In this document: positions 22,937 to 32,748 of the stretch, piece after piece | How the letters are laid out: each line of letters begins with the position of its first letter | Numbering within the stretch: position 1 is the stretch's first letter | NCBI RefSeq assembly: GCF_000003605.2 | Contig: NW_003109107.1 | Location: forward strand, 234,135-266,882 | Direction of reading: 5' to 3' | From: Saccoglossus kowalevskii | Taxonomy: Eukaryota > Hemichordata > Enteropneusta > Harrimaniidae | Length of the DNA: 32,748 bases | Translations under genes and position numbers: made by a program | Notes under the pieces: generated by a model | Databases searched by the model: none | Told to the model about the DNA's origin: nothing | The model's input: only the letters and a program-made list of their open reading frames with translations

Positions 22937-25900
22937 CTGAAAAACAAAATGTAGTAATACATTGTTCATATGTACAAACTGCATTGAAGAACACATTGTG
23001 CCCTTCGCCATAACACTACATTCGTTTAATAAATCCACAATAATAATATAAAGTCAAAAACTGCCAATCTTAGTAATCAATTTAGCTTTTTATTACCATA
23101 AAAATGATGCTGATTGCAGAGTTTCATAAAATGATTTTTCTTTTGCAATTGTCTCTTGCAAAATTATCAACAGCGAAAAGTACTCTTTGCAATCAATTGG
23201 CTGATTGAATTACACTGGAACGTTTTAAACTGATGTTGTTGTGCACTGCTCTCGTTGATTGGATTGGCTGGTTGGATTCAACTGCTATAAAAATTTATAA
23301 ATATTTATAAAGATGAAGGAAACAGGTTTGTTGTGCTGAGAGTACATCAAACTAACTTTACAAACTATAATTTATTCATACTACTTATTATAACTAAATC
23401 CCAATATTCAAAAGATGTGATGCACATAAGATAATAAAAAGAAATGAAGTAGTCATAAGTGGTGTTATAACATCTTTGACTATATACTCACCTCACTGTC
23501 ACTAAACTCACAATACATCATATTTACAGTATCATTCAGTGTTCGACGACATATGTATGTGTTGTTTATAGCATCTTCACATGAACAGTCTATGGGAGAA
23601 CATGCCTAGATTAAGATACATATGATTCCTAAATTAATATATAATCAATCAATCAATCAATATCAATCCCAATCAATCAATACAAGTCTACTAATATAAA
23701 TCAACCAATCAATTTACATCAATCATTCATTCAATCTCAATCAATCAATATAAGTCTACCAATATAAATCAACCAATCAATATATTTCAATCAATCAATC
23801 ATATTCAATCAATACTAGATCTAGAAGCCAACACATCTCCACATTGCCAATACAGTTTTACCCTAATTTTGTATTATCTGGGAAAGAAGGGTAAATGTCT
23901 AAAACAGATCCAGGGTGAATAATAGAAATTTAAGTATGTTCAATACAGTTTTCTTTTCATGATCTGTGCACAATCCCTGCTAGTTCAAATATAAGCTCGT
24001 ACAAAGGTGGGCACAAAGTCAATTAGAAGTAACTACGTTTTTTTTCAGAAAATTGTTTGAATATACTTGTCATATTAAAGTAAGGTTGTTACAGTTGCTA
24101 CTTCAAGAACTCTTCCAAGTGACCGCGCGAAAGAGGGTTTTAATATACATAATTAGTGTGACGCAAACTATTATAACTTGAATACCATTTTAAAAAGGTT
24201 AATTTGTAGATAACATTCTTTACAAGTCTCACTATTAACCAGAGTTTCCAAAAAATGACAATGTTCTTAATACTTGAAAGGGTCATGTTTTATTTTTTCC
24301 TCTCATAGAGCCTGACCTGGCAGTACAGCTCTTTATCTTCTACAACTGGATTCTCAAATCTATAAATTTCACATAATCTCCTTTTTATGAGTGACAGCTA
24401 ACTTACAGAAGCAACAATAAAATAAAAAAAAATATTTTCAAAACCCACCTCCCCTCAAAGACGCGATTACAGAAATGTCAGTGAGTTTCTTATTGAGAAG
24501 GTAATCAACTCACTTGCAGACCACCTGTGTTTTTACAAGGCGGGTATTTGCCATCAGGGGCATGTTCTCCATTATGTTCAACTAGAAAGTCTTGTCTCCA
24601 TCGACTGCTAGCAGGTAAGTTGCTATGCTGCACACATACATGTATATGGATACAATACAATATAAGTAGCTGATATCACAGCAATGCTGCAGGCTTTATA
24701 CAACCAATGATCAATCTTTTCACATATGTACTGTTATACAGTAGTGACATTAATAATATAATTTCTTTTGCTCATATTTTGGTATCAGATTGTGAATTAA
24801 TACCAGATACAAATTACTGAAGTAACACCAAACTCAGATGATATGTTTACAAGTAAAAACAACCAAGATTTATTCATCAAGATTGCTCTGGATGTTATAA
24901 GATTACAACTGATACCTACTTTGTTCCAAAATATTGTTGAGTACCAGCAGACTTTGTCTACCAATATATTACACATGGAAATAATAAAATACGTCTAGAC
25001 TTTAGTCAAAAGTCTGCAGTATTTTAAAATATTTGGAAAACAGCGTAGGTAATAAGTTCAATCCAGGGCAATCTCAATAACAAAATCTCAGTGTTTTTGA
25101 CTGTAAAAAGATGGTAAATATACAAGGTTCAGATGTGCCACAAAATAAAAACCGCTAGTCATTATGTATGCCAAACTGAAACATTACAACCGAATGAACA
25201 ATGACCCACCATAGTGTATTATTGCACATAGTGGAAAGTTGACCGTTGTGTATTGCCTGCACCGTAAAGTTTGCAAAATTGACTGATCAGGATCTGTAAC
25301 CCATATTGACAAAAGTTTCCCTTGTCAACACTTTTGGAAATCACATCTTTTTCAGAGAAAAAAACAAAAACAAAATTTGTAAAATGCAGAATTTTGACTG
25401 GACTATTTATGCCATTCAACGGATTAAAATACAGTGCCTGGCAGTCAAGTTCACAAACGCAGTAAAGTAAAACAAACAAACTCACGCCAAGATCTTGTGT
25501 GTTTTTGCAGCTAGGAAAGAAACCTTGTGCCTCATGCTCACCGGTGTGTTCAACAAGGAAATCTTGCCTCCATCTAGAACTTTTTATACCCATATTAGAA
25601 GAATGCTAACAAGAAATGAAATGCAAATGAGGTCTGGGATCAACAATATGCAAGCTATCATTTGGTTATTACCACTGTGACATTTCCAGGTAAAGGTTGG
25701 TGTCGGCTTGTTTGAGACTCTTTCAAATTTGTCTTAAGATATCTTCTGCTAATTGTAGAGCAGTGTCACAGAGTATGGCTGGCAATTTTAACCATTTGAA
25801 AATATTAACTTTTCGCACGAGAATTTTGATACATTATTGTGCACATTTTTATGCATTTTTATTTTAATGAATATAAATTTTAAATGTTTGATTAAAATCT

Positions 25901-28900
25901 GAAAAAAAAATGTTGGGTTTTAAAAAAATGAGAAACGTGGACTTCAGCGAAACTGTTAATAAATGCCACATATGTGTGGAATAGTGCAATGGATCATTTT
26001 GTTTGAAAATTCAGTTTATAGAGTAAACTACGAAATAACAAGTTAAATAATAATAATCAACTTATAGCTTGCATATAGTAGTGGGATAGAGAGTGGTATA
26101 GTTGCAGATTGGTGCCATGTTACATTTAAACAGTCATGCTATTGTGCAGATATTTATTTAATTTTAAAGTGAAAGTCAACATTGTGTAAGCTTATTGTGT
26201 GCATGGCATTGCATTCTGAATATATAAGAAATAAAATAAGAACTGAAATGATGGTACTCCCATGTTGGAATGAGACACAACCCTTTAATGTCAATAAAGT
26301 GAGATGCATCATGGGAGTACCACAATGTACAATGTTTTTTAAAGGTAGTATAGCAATATAAATTCAGGATCAATGGTTATTTTTTTCAAAATGTTCTTTC
26401 AATTCTATATATTCAGGCTGACACATTAGCATTCACATTAGCTACCACCAGAGCTGCTTTGACTTCTTATTAAATTATATATACCGGTATTATATAATAG
26501 TGCAAAATCATTTTATATTTATATAAATATAATTTTCATTATCACAATTTATTTATACTGCAGTGACTTCATGAGGAACAGTTACAATAGTCCCTATATG
26601 ACTGGATTCACTGATATGTGGCATTCCCTCACTCAAGGCATTCATTGCAATTGTTTAGTGTTCTACAAGGCTGGCAAAAAAGAACAAGTAGCCTGTGGGC
26701 TGATATAGTCCACTGTTTATGAATCATACTGAACCATCGAGGTTTGCCAAAAAATGCACAAATTAGATAGAAGTACATCAAAGATATCTAAAATTTTCAC
26801 TAAAATGTGATAACTGAGGTTCCCAATATACCGGTAATCAATTGAAACATTAGGATTCTATGAATATCAAGTATTTTGTATACGCTGAACAAAACTGTGA
26901 GAAACAATGGGTGAAGAAATACCATCACCGTAAAAATTTGGCCATTCATGTCTCAATCTTCTGAAGGAAAGTGCAGACTATAAACTAGACTATTTTGTGA
27001 ATTTGCGATGAAAAGAGGGATTTGGTGCTGAAAAGGTTAAATTACTAATAAAATCTGAGTATATAAATTATATTTAAATCAGACTCACCAACAATGTAAT
27101 CAAAGACATACCATCAACATCAGAGGGTACTTCATGACCAGAAAGTTCGATAAACGTTGGAGCCAGGTCAATATTTAATACTGGTTCATCGATGACTTTG
27201 CCTGCTGGTATTCCTGGACCTCTTATTAGCAATGGAACCCGGATATCAAACTCGTATAGATGCCTTTTGTCACGTGGCATGGAAAACTGACCTGGTTAAG
27301 GAGATAACAGAAAAACTGGTTAGGTGTACACAAAACTTATTCAACATTTTCAAAATCGTTATGAAATTATTTATTATCAATCAATGTATATAACCAAGTT
27401 ACGAAAAATATGAGATGTGGTACATATAAGTGTGTAATTAGTATGTCATGTTTGTTTTGTGTATAGGCAGTTTCTCACCTAAATGGTATCCATTGTCAGA
27501 CGAGTATATTATGTATGTGTTGTTCAATAATTTCTTTTTGGACAGCGTGTTGATCACATTCTCCACCATGTCATCTACGGACAACAGTGTTCTCCACCTG
27601 GAAAACATACACACATTATTATCAAATAAAGGTGATGTCATCCACAAATGAACATGATAAGAAAATATACATAATCTGATCCATACACAGAAATACAATA
27701 ACATATACAAGATGTAGTAGTTGTTAAAATTATACATACCGTTTTCTGAATATGTCATCAGTGTTTTCTACAGAGTCATTTTTCATGGGTGTAACTTGAT
27801 GTCTTACCAACCAATGTTTATCCTACAAAAGTAAAACGTAACTGTTAGCCATATCACAGGTAACAATAGACGTGTCACTGGTAACAATAGACGTGTCACT
27901 GGTAACAATAGACGTGTCACTGGAAACAATAGACATGTTACACGTGAAGCATATAGTATGACACTCCCTGCTGGTATTTTTTCGAAGTGATTACTTTATG
28001 AGCTAAAGACATTTCGAAGGGTGTGTGAAAAATGTGTGAAAGTTAACAACTCTGTGTATTTGCTTATGACAGCAATAACCTATTTAAATGTATCAATTGA
28101 TGTTTGTGTGATAAGTACATGTATAATGGTAGATTACATCAGGTAAATGATGTACGTTTCTTGTTGGTATATGGTATAATATCAAATACATGTACTAGAC
28201 ATTCATGTCTTATTATATATTATGACTGACACTTGTATGATACAAACTGCATGGAGCCAGTTTATTTGTATAGAATGTCATTAGTCAAGGCATTTCCGAA
28301 AAATTGCCTTGGAACAGAGTTTGATGTGCATCATGCACGAACCTATATTGTTCATTGGACAAACCAAGTCAAATAATGGTCAACATTTGGCCACATTGAA
28401 TTGGATTATGACACAGCTGCATGTGTATATGTGCATGCATGGTGAGTAATTGGCCCGGGGAAATAAAACTAAAAACATAATTTGAAAAATGAGTCATTAC
28501 ACTGTATGAATAAAATCATTAAACAGAAGACTTACACTGCCGTGTTTGTTGTAACTTGCAGTCCTTGGTGCTCGTTTATTAGTGTAGTTCTTCATGAACT
28601 GAGGGGCCGAGTCAAAAGGTGCATGGCAGGCAGGGGTGGATAACATCATGAAGAATGGCTTGGAATTCTCATGCTGTATTGTCAGAAAATCCTGTGCCCT
28701 GTTGTTCTAGGAAAAGACAAATTTTTCGTATTATATCGGTAAATGCATGGTGTTTTGTTGAGTCACAATGATATAGTTATAGTTAAGGTTGTAGAAATAT
28801 AACTACCGTAACCTAATATTGCACATTTGTAAAACATTATATTAAGTCAGCAAATACATCTTTACAAAAATAATGAAACATGAAAATTACTGTCAATCTG

Positions 28901-31900
28901 TTTCTTGAGAAAACAGTAATAATCGATTCAAAATATTGGCAATATTTTAATACGTGTAAGACATTAATATATCTTTTTATTTTTACCATATGTCACCTCA
29001 TTGTAATATTAGTGTCTTAAATCTCCTAACTAATTTGAATTGGGAATGGTGGGAAAAGGGGCACAAATGATTCGTTCAATTTGAATTTGGATTGTTTTAA
29101 ATGTAGCAAAACCTGGATACTAGAACAAGGCATTTGGTAGACACAAATAGTTTTGGGGACATCAAAACAAGCAGCCTGTCGGCTGAGACAGCTCCACTGT
29201 TAGCAATGCACATTTCAATTAAAGAACAGAAGATATCATTAGAAAATGAACAATATGTATATTATCAAAGCCACAGGACTTGCTGTTTTCAACAAGAATT
29301 CAAAAATATCACTTTTTACCAAAAATTTAAAAATCATTCACTAAAATTAGAGAATTAAAGATATCATCATGAAATGAACAAATCTGATAGAGGACCACAT
29401 GTAATACCTCTATATGTAATATCAAAGCAATTGGACTTGCGGTTTTCAACAAGAAGTCGAAAATATCACTTTTTACCAAAAATGACAAAAATATTCACCA
29501 AAATTAGAGAATTAAAGATATCATCATGAAATGAACAAATCTAAGAGAAGTCTACCCAAGGTACATATACACCAAGTATCAAAGCATTCAGGCTTACACT
29601 TTTCAAGAAGAAGTCGAAAAAGTAAAACATTGACACGGACGCCGGACGACGACGGACAATCACTCATATGATAAGCTCCGCTCGACAAAGTCGACAGCGG
29701 AGCTAAAAATGGGGTCATAGGTTTATGAAGTTAACATTTGAAACTATTATAAACTAATTTTTTTTTTTAATTTGTTTAAAACTATTATTAAACAATATGA
29801 AGGAGAAAAGGAGATCTTAAGCCTGTTTCACATTTAGCATGCCTAAGGCAAGCCACTATTTAATTGTTTGTTACCTGTCTCTTTGGAATGCAGATTTGTT
29901 ATATCAGTGTCCAACATGGCAAACCTCAAAGTGTTGTTTGTAGTAGTTTCCATCATCACAATAGCAATGTCTTAAGTCGTTTTTTAGTTCTCCCAACTAA
30001 TTTGAATCGCGAATGGCGGCAAAAGGGACACAAATGATTGGTTCAATTTGAATTTGGATTGTTTTAAACTTTTGTCATGTTGAACAATACCTGGCCACAG
30101 TAACAAGACATTTTGTGGACACAAATAGTTTTGGGGACATGAAAAAAAAATTGCAAGACTTTCTTTCTGACACTATTATTGTAACAGTTGTTTCAACTTT
30201 CCTTTTACTTGTGCTGTCATTCTCTCCTTTTAAATATTCCCTGGATTGCAATCTTTTTGTGTGTAATGCTGTCTTTGGAAGTACCATTGGGAATTCTTTA
30301 TTATATATATTATATATTATATATTATATATAACCTTTTCACCACCAGTTCCCTCTTTTCATCACAAATTCACAAAATAGTCCTGTTTATAGTCTGCACA
30401 TTCCTTTCAAAGATTAGGACAAAAATAGCCAAATTTTTTGAGTAACAACTGAAAATTGACTCAAATTTTGTTGGTTCCAAAATTAGGATTCATTTCCAAA
30501 AATATATTGAAGACTGTAAGAAAAAAAAAATTGCACATAAAATTTGAGTGAGAAAGTCTGGTGGTGTTTGTCATTTTTTCCTCTTGTGAAGAGCTCTTGA
30601 AACTATGCAACAAAACTCATGAATCTAAGGCTGGCCTGAATATTTATGTTTGTATTTACACACAAAATTTAGTCAAGCCTATAATTTGGGTAAGCCTATT
30701 AAGGTCTGCCTTATTTCCAAATGAAACCACCTATATACTTAATATTTAATTTTTTAGTACATGACAAGATAATATTTCAATTTAAATGACTTAAATAATT
30801 ATCATACTTTACATTGTATAGCATGTATGCAAATGTTGCACAATTTGAAATTAATAATAATCTGAATTGCCATGACTCATCAACAGTTAATAGCCAAACG
30901 AACCATGCTCAAATGCCATGTTGGCAGAGGAGAAGTAACTATATCATTATCAGATAGGAATTGTTTTGAGTGTAACTTCAGGGAAAATTATGATGTAGAC
31001 AGTCACAACAATACTGTAAAGGGGGTAATTATTCACTGGGTTTTAATTTAGCTCATTTCGCTGACTGGAAAATGCGCTAAATTAATAAAACCCAGTGAAT
31101 ATGTAAAATGTAGAATAGAACACATTATCTAAATGACGAAACCGTGAATTTTAAAACCCATTGAATGTGCCTGAAATGGTAAATCAGTGAAATTTAAACC
31201 CAGTGAAAATTAGTCATTTTACAGTAATTGGGACAGACAGTTCCTGTTCATATACCTCTCTCTTTCATCTCATTCTGTACTTTGTATACTCACTATTAAG
31301 TCTGTTAAATAGTCTTTTTTGTAGTCATGGCCATGTGTTTCAGCTGTACCATTTACTGATAACTTGTAATTATAATACACAGAGTTATGCACCTAAAGAA
31401 AGTAACATTATTATTATTATAATATATGCATACACTGTTGTAGCTCTGTAACCTGTAGCAAATTATTTTAATAACATCAGATCATTTGATAGCAATAATA
31501 ATGTAATAGTAACAAGCATTGATAATGCATAGTCCCTGTTTAGTATTAGCTGTGGTCGATGTAAATGTTCAGTACAAGTAACGTGTAGAAATGAAAGGTC
31601 AATGTTTTTTTAACACTAACACAGATTATAGATTGTGTTACTGTCAGTATTCTACCTACGTGGAAACTTTAAACTGAATTGGACTATATCTTTCAGAGGA
31701 AATAGCATTAAAGAAAAACACAGTCAGTCGGGTATTTTTGTTCAAGTATCTCCAAAAGAAATATGGGTTGCACTGTAACCCAATATGTAAGGTAATCATA
31801 CAACTTCGTACAAACAGGGACTAATAAAGTCCATTGCTATACTGCAATGATCAGAGGAACTTTTTTCAAGAGTTTGCTAACTTTCCGTTGATTCTTTTTA

Positions 31901-32097
31901 CACTTGCTGTAAAATCAAATCCAAATTTAAACATGACGAATATTTCTCCTTTTACATTGTATAAAGTAGAGAGACATTTAGGACATCAGGTAAGCAAAAC
32001 CAAAAAAATATATTTTAAAATTGCAACTTACTAATCCATTCCACCAATCCCAGCCGGGAGGTATATGCTCAACACCACCAGCATCTTTATCACCATA
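22748..32097 (-). CDS. N-acetylglucosamine-6-sulfatase, 3' part of gene
   Basis: A lysosomal sulfatase removes 6-O-sulfate from N-acetylglucosamine ends during breakdown of heparan and keratan sulfate. Nine exon positions are seen on the minus strand (32032-32097, 31294-31392, 28536-28706, 27740-27822, 27479-27597, 27089-27291, then 25486-25605 or 24514-24627, 23492-23605, 22748-22936). All join in frame to about 385-387 residues, ending in TGA. They match the family order: [57 protein letters not shown], the metal-site [36 protein letters not shown] and DPDQLVNI. The human protein is about 550 aa, so roughly the first 165 residues, with the formylglycine cysteine, lie beyond the right edge. 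One exon is duplicated. Other sulfatases such as SULF or ARSG fit much less well. Confidence 0.93.
23492..23605 (-). CDS. GNS exon h
   Basis: 38 codons, phase 0, acceptor TTAATCTAG, donor GTGAGT. Encodes [20 protein letters not shown] and ends YCEFSDSE, matching the GNS Cys-rich CVCEDAYNNTY-type segment. Confidence 0.94.
23642..23817. repeat. (AATC)n-rich imperfect microsatellite
   Basis: AATC units are interrupted by a longer repeated segment (AAGTCTACTAATATAAATCA and a near copy about 70 bp later). It lies in the GNS intron just upstream of exon h's acceptor. Confidence 0.85.
24514..24627 (-). CDS. GNS exon g, copy B (alternative)
   Basis: 38 codons, phase 0 at both ends, acceptor TGTGTGCAG, donor GTGAGT. 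Encodes [18 protein letters not shown] then GEH and CKNT. The core [12 protein letters not shown] is identical to copy A, although 8 of its 12 codons differ, all synonymously. Confidence 0.88.
25486..25605 (-). CDS. GNS exon g, copy A (alternative)
   Basis: 40 codons, phase 0 at both ends, acceptor ending GTTAG, donor GTGAGT. Encodes [20 protein letters not shown] then GEH and CKNT. It occupies the same protein position as copy B. The acceptor has a weaker pyrimidine tract. Confidence 0.85.
26252..26322. repeat. short foldback (13-bp inverted repeat)
   Basis: TGGTACTCCCATG at 26252-26264 and its perfect reverse complement at 26310-26322 enclose about 45 bp in a GNS intron. It may be the remains of a MITE. 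Confidence 0.75.
27089..27291 (-). CDS. GNS exon f
   Basis: 203 nt, phase 1 in and 0 out, acceptor TTAACCAG, donor GTGAGT. Encodes [19 protein letters not shown] through GMSLITLL, the most conserved C-terminal sulfatase stretch. Confidence 0.95.
27479..27597 (-). CDS. GNS exon e (metal-site DNG)
   Basis: 119 nt, phase 2 in and 1 out, acceptor TTTTCCAG, donor GTGAGA. Encodes [18 protein letters not shown] and SSDNGYHLG; the Asp-Asn pair is the conserved calcium-binding motif of sulfatases. Confidence 0.95.
27740..27822 (-). CDS. GNS exon d
   Basis: 83 nt, phase 0 in and 2 out, acceptor TTTTGTAG, donor GTATGT. Encodes [13 protein letters not shown] and ends IFRKR. A 21-bp tandem repeat lies about 35 bp upstream of its acceptor. 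Confidence 0.93.
27856..27944. repeat. 21-bp tandem repeat
   Basis: Four copies of a 21-bp unit containing TAACAATAGACGTGTCACTG, the last one diverged. They lie in the GNS intron close to the acceptor of exon d. Confidence 0.9.
28536..28706 (-). CDS. GNS exon c
   Basis: 57 codons, phase 0, acceptor TTTCCTAG, donor GTAAG. Contains [15 protein letters not shown], with the conserved active-site-region His, and ends NKHGS. Confidence 0.94.
29013..29162. repeat. dispersed repeat, copy 1
   Basis: Shares GTCTTAA, CAACTAATTTGAAT-like, TTCAATTTGAATTTGGATTG and ACACAAATAGTTTTGGGGAC with 29969-30140. The two copies are direct repeats on either side of the hairpin-headed element. Confidence 0.8.
29171..29710 (-). 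repeat. dispersed repeat with hairpin head (inverted copy)
   Basis: Reverse-oriented copy of the 11708-12745 element. The hairpin head is at 29674-29704, the body carries the same GATATCATCA / AAAATATCACTTTTTACC units, and the tail is the reverse complement of GGAGCTGTCTCAGCC. It lies in a GNS intron. Confidence 0.82.
29969..30140. repeat. dispersed repeat, copy 2
   Basis: A diverged direct copy of 29013-29162 with a small insertion (CTTTTGTCATGTTGAACAAT). Confidence 0.8.
30298..30332. repeat. (TATAT)n low-complexity tract
   Basis: A short AT tandem tract in a GNS intron. Confidence 0.8.
31012..31226. mobile_element. mariner-type MITE, second family
   Basis: Bounded by TA, with CTGTAAA at the left end and its inverted form TTTTACAG at the right. 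Further inward, CACTGGGTTTTAATTTAGC and copies of AAACCCAGTGAA recur in both orientations. It shares only the outermost bases with the 14502 and 21843 elements. It lies 70 bp upstream of the GNS exon b donor region, in the following intron. Confidence 0.75.
31294..31392 (-). CDS. GNS exon b
   Basis: 33 codons, phase 0 at both ends, acceptor CTTTAG, donor GTGAGT. Encodes [15 protein letters not shown] through DYLTDLI, typical of GNS. Confidence 0.93.
32032..32097 (-). CDS. GNS exon a (first visible)
   Basis: 22 codons, phase 0 at both ends, acceptor ATTTTCAG and donor GTAAGT. Encodes [19 protein letters not shown] and GL, matching the segment just after the catalytic core start in GNS. Confidence 0.92.
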
Positions 32098-32748
32098 CTG
32101 AAAATATACAAAATGAAACATGCTCTGTCATTCTGAATAATCCATTAAATTATGATTAACAAAAAGTATGAGAGATATTGACAACTATAAATCTTTAATA
32201 AATCAAAATCAATTCATTCCATAATGACTATTCATCATGTCACCATAAGTTCGTGATGAAGCCTTATTTTTTAAGGTGAAACAATGAATTGAATTAAGGT
32301 AGCAGAATAGTTTTTTGGGCACTTTTCACATTTTTTTTTGAAAATCACACGAATAGCTCCCTAAGGCATGCTACATACATTGGTGGTTTTATTTTATTGA
32401 AAAAAAAATATCTTGTACAAGTAAACTGATTTTTTTCTTGTGTGCAAACAAATGGCCAAGTTTTTGTTTATCCAGTGTACACCCAACTAGTGCATCTCAT
32501 TAATATGCATGGTTTACAAACATAACTGAACTGAGGGTAAATAGTTTTAAGTTGAGCCACTTTCTTTATTTGCTATTTACAAACAACTGATAAGATATAT
32601 GTTTGTAGTTTACACACAGCTGATTAGATGTGATCACTGCTGCCTTTCTAGACAGGAAGTACAGCAAAGACAAAACAATCGCTTTTGAACAACAAATTTT
32701 GAATAAACAAAAAAGTACATGAATGTACCACTTCAATGTAATTATATG
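32098..32748. other. GNS intron, no exon found
   Basis: I looked on the minus strand for the preceding GNS exon and found none, so this is presumably intron up to the right edge. No clear repeat is visible. Confidence 0.5.

Noticed and set aside
26176-26373. Third copy of the duplicated GNS exon or another GNS exon
   Set aside because: I compared frames between exons f and g; nothing resembles the [10 protein letters not shown] core, and phases of f and g already join directly.
26580-26705. Further copy of the hairpin-headed repeat tail
   Set aside because: Only about 35 bp (GTAGCCTGTGGGCTGATATAG region) resembles it; too weak to call.
1-32748. tRNA, rRNA or other structural RNA genes
   Set aside because: I saw no tRNA A/B box pair with a matching cloverleaf or rRNA core sequence by eye; a covariance-model scan would be needed to exclude them fully.

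Overview
The window looks like AT-rich animal nuclear DNA. Its genes are split by GT-AG introns, and the DNA between them is full of short transposons, decayed LINE retrotransposon pieces and simple repeats. The gene set (an AIG1/GIMAP-type GTPase, a Shisa-family membrane protein, lysosomal N-acetylglucosamine-6-sulfatase) and the repeat types fit a marine invertebrate, perhaps a deuterostome or lophotrochozoan. The sequence alone does not let me name the species.

Layout: 1-2600 is a 31-bp tandem repeat (about 84 copies) with a higher-order 558-bp period; it runs off the left edge. 2601-4980 has no firm gene. 4999-5844 (+) is a GIMAP-like GTPase in one coding exon, preceded by a splice acceptor. 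5845-9900 holds its 3' UTR, a LINE relic at 8401-8688, and otherwise no recognised gene. 9890-10330 is a CpG-rich, promoter-like stretch with a perfect TCTCGCGAGA element. 10810-16662 (+) is a complete four-exon Shisa-like gene (265 aa) whose introns contain a dispersed hairpin-headed repeat, a foldback element, a mariner-type MITE and a LINE 3' end. 16663-22747 is 3' UTR and intergenic DNA with another MITE. 22748-32097 (-) is the 3' part of the sulfatase gene GNS. All exons from about the middle of the protein to the stop codon could be placed with matching phases; the 5' part with the catalytic cysteine lies beyond the right edge.

The most interesting point is inside GNS. One exon is present twice in tandem (25486-25605 and 24514-24627). 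Both copies have intact splice sites and phase 0 at both ends, and most codons of their shared core differ only synonymously. This looks like a selected pair of alternative, probably mutually exclusive, exons not noted elsewhere as far as I know. Other points are the higher-order minisatellite, a MITE flanked by about 80-bp direct repeats, and the CpG/TCTCGCGAGA block upstream of the Shisa gene. The three genes show no obvious functional link; they are simply neighbours.
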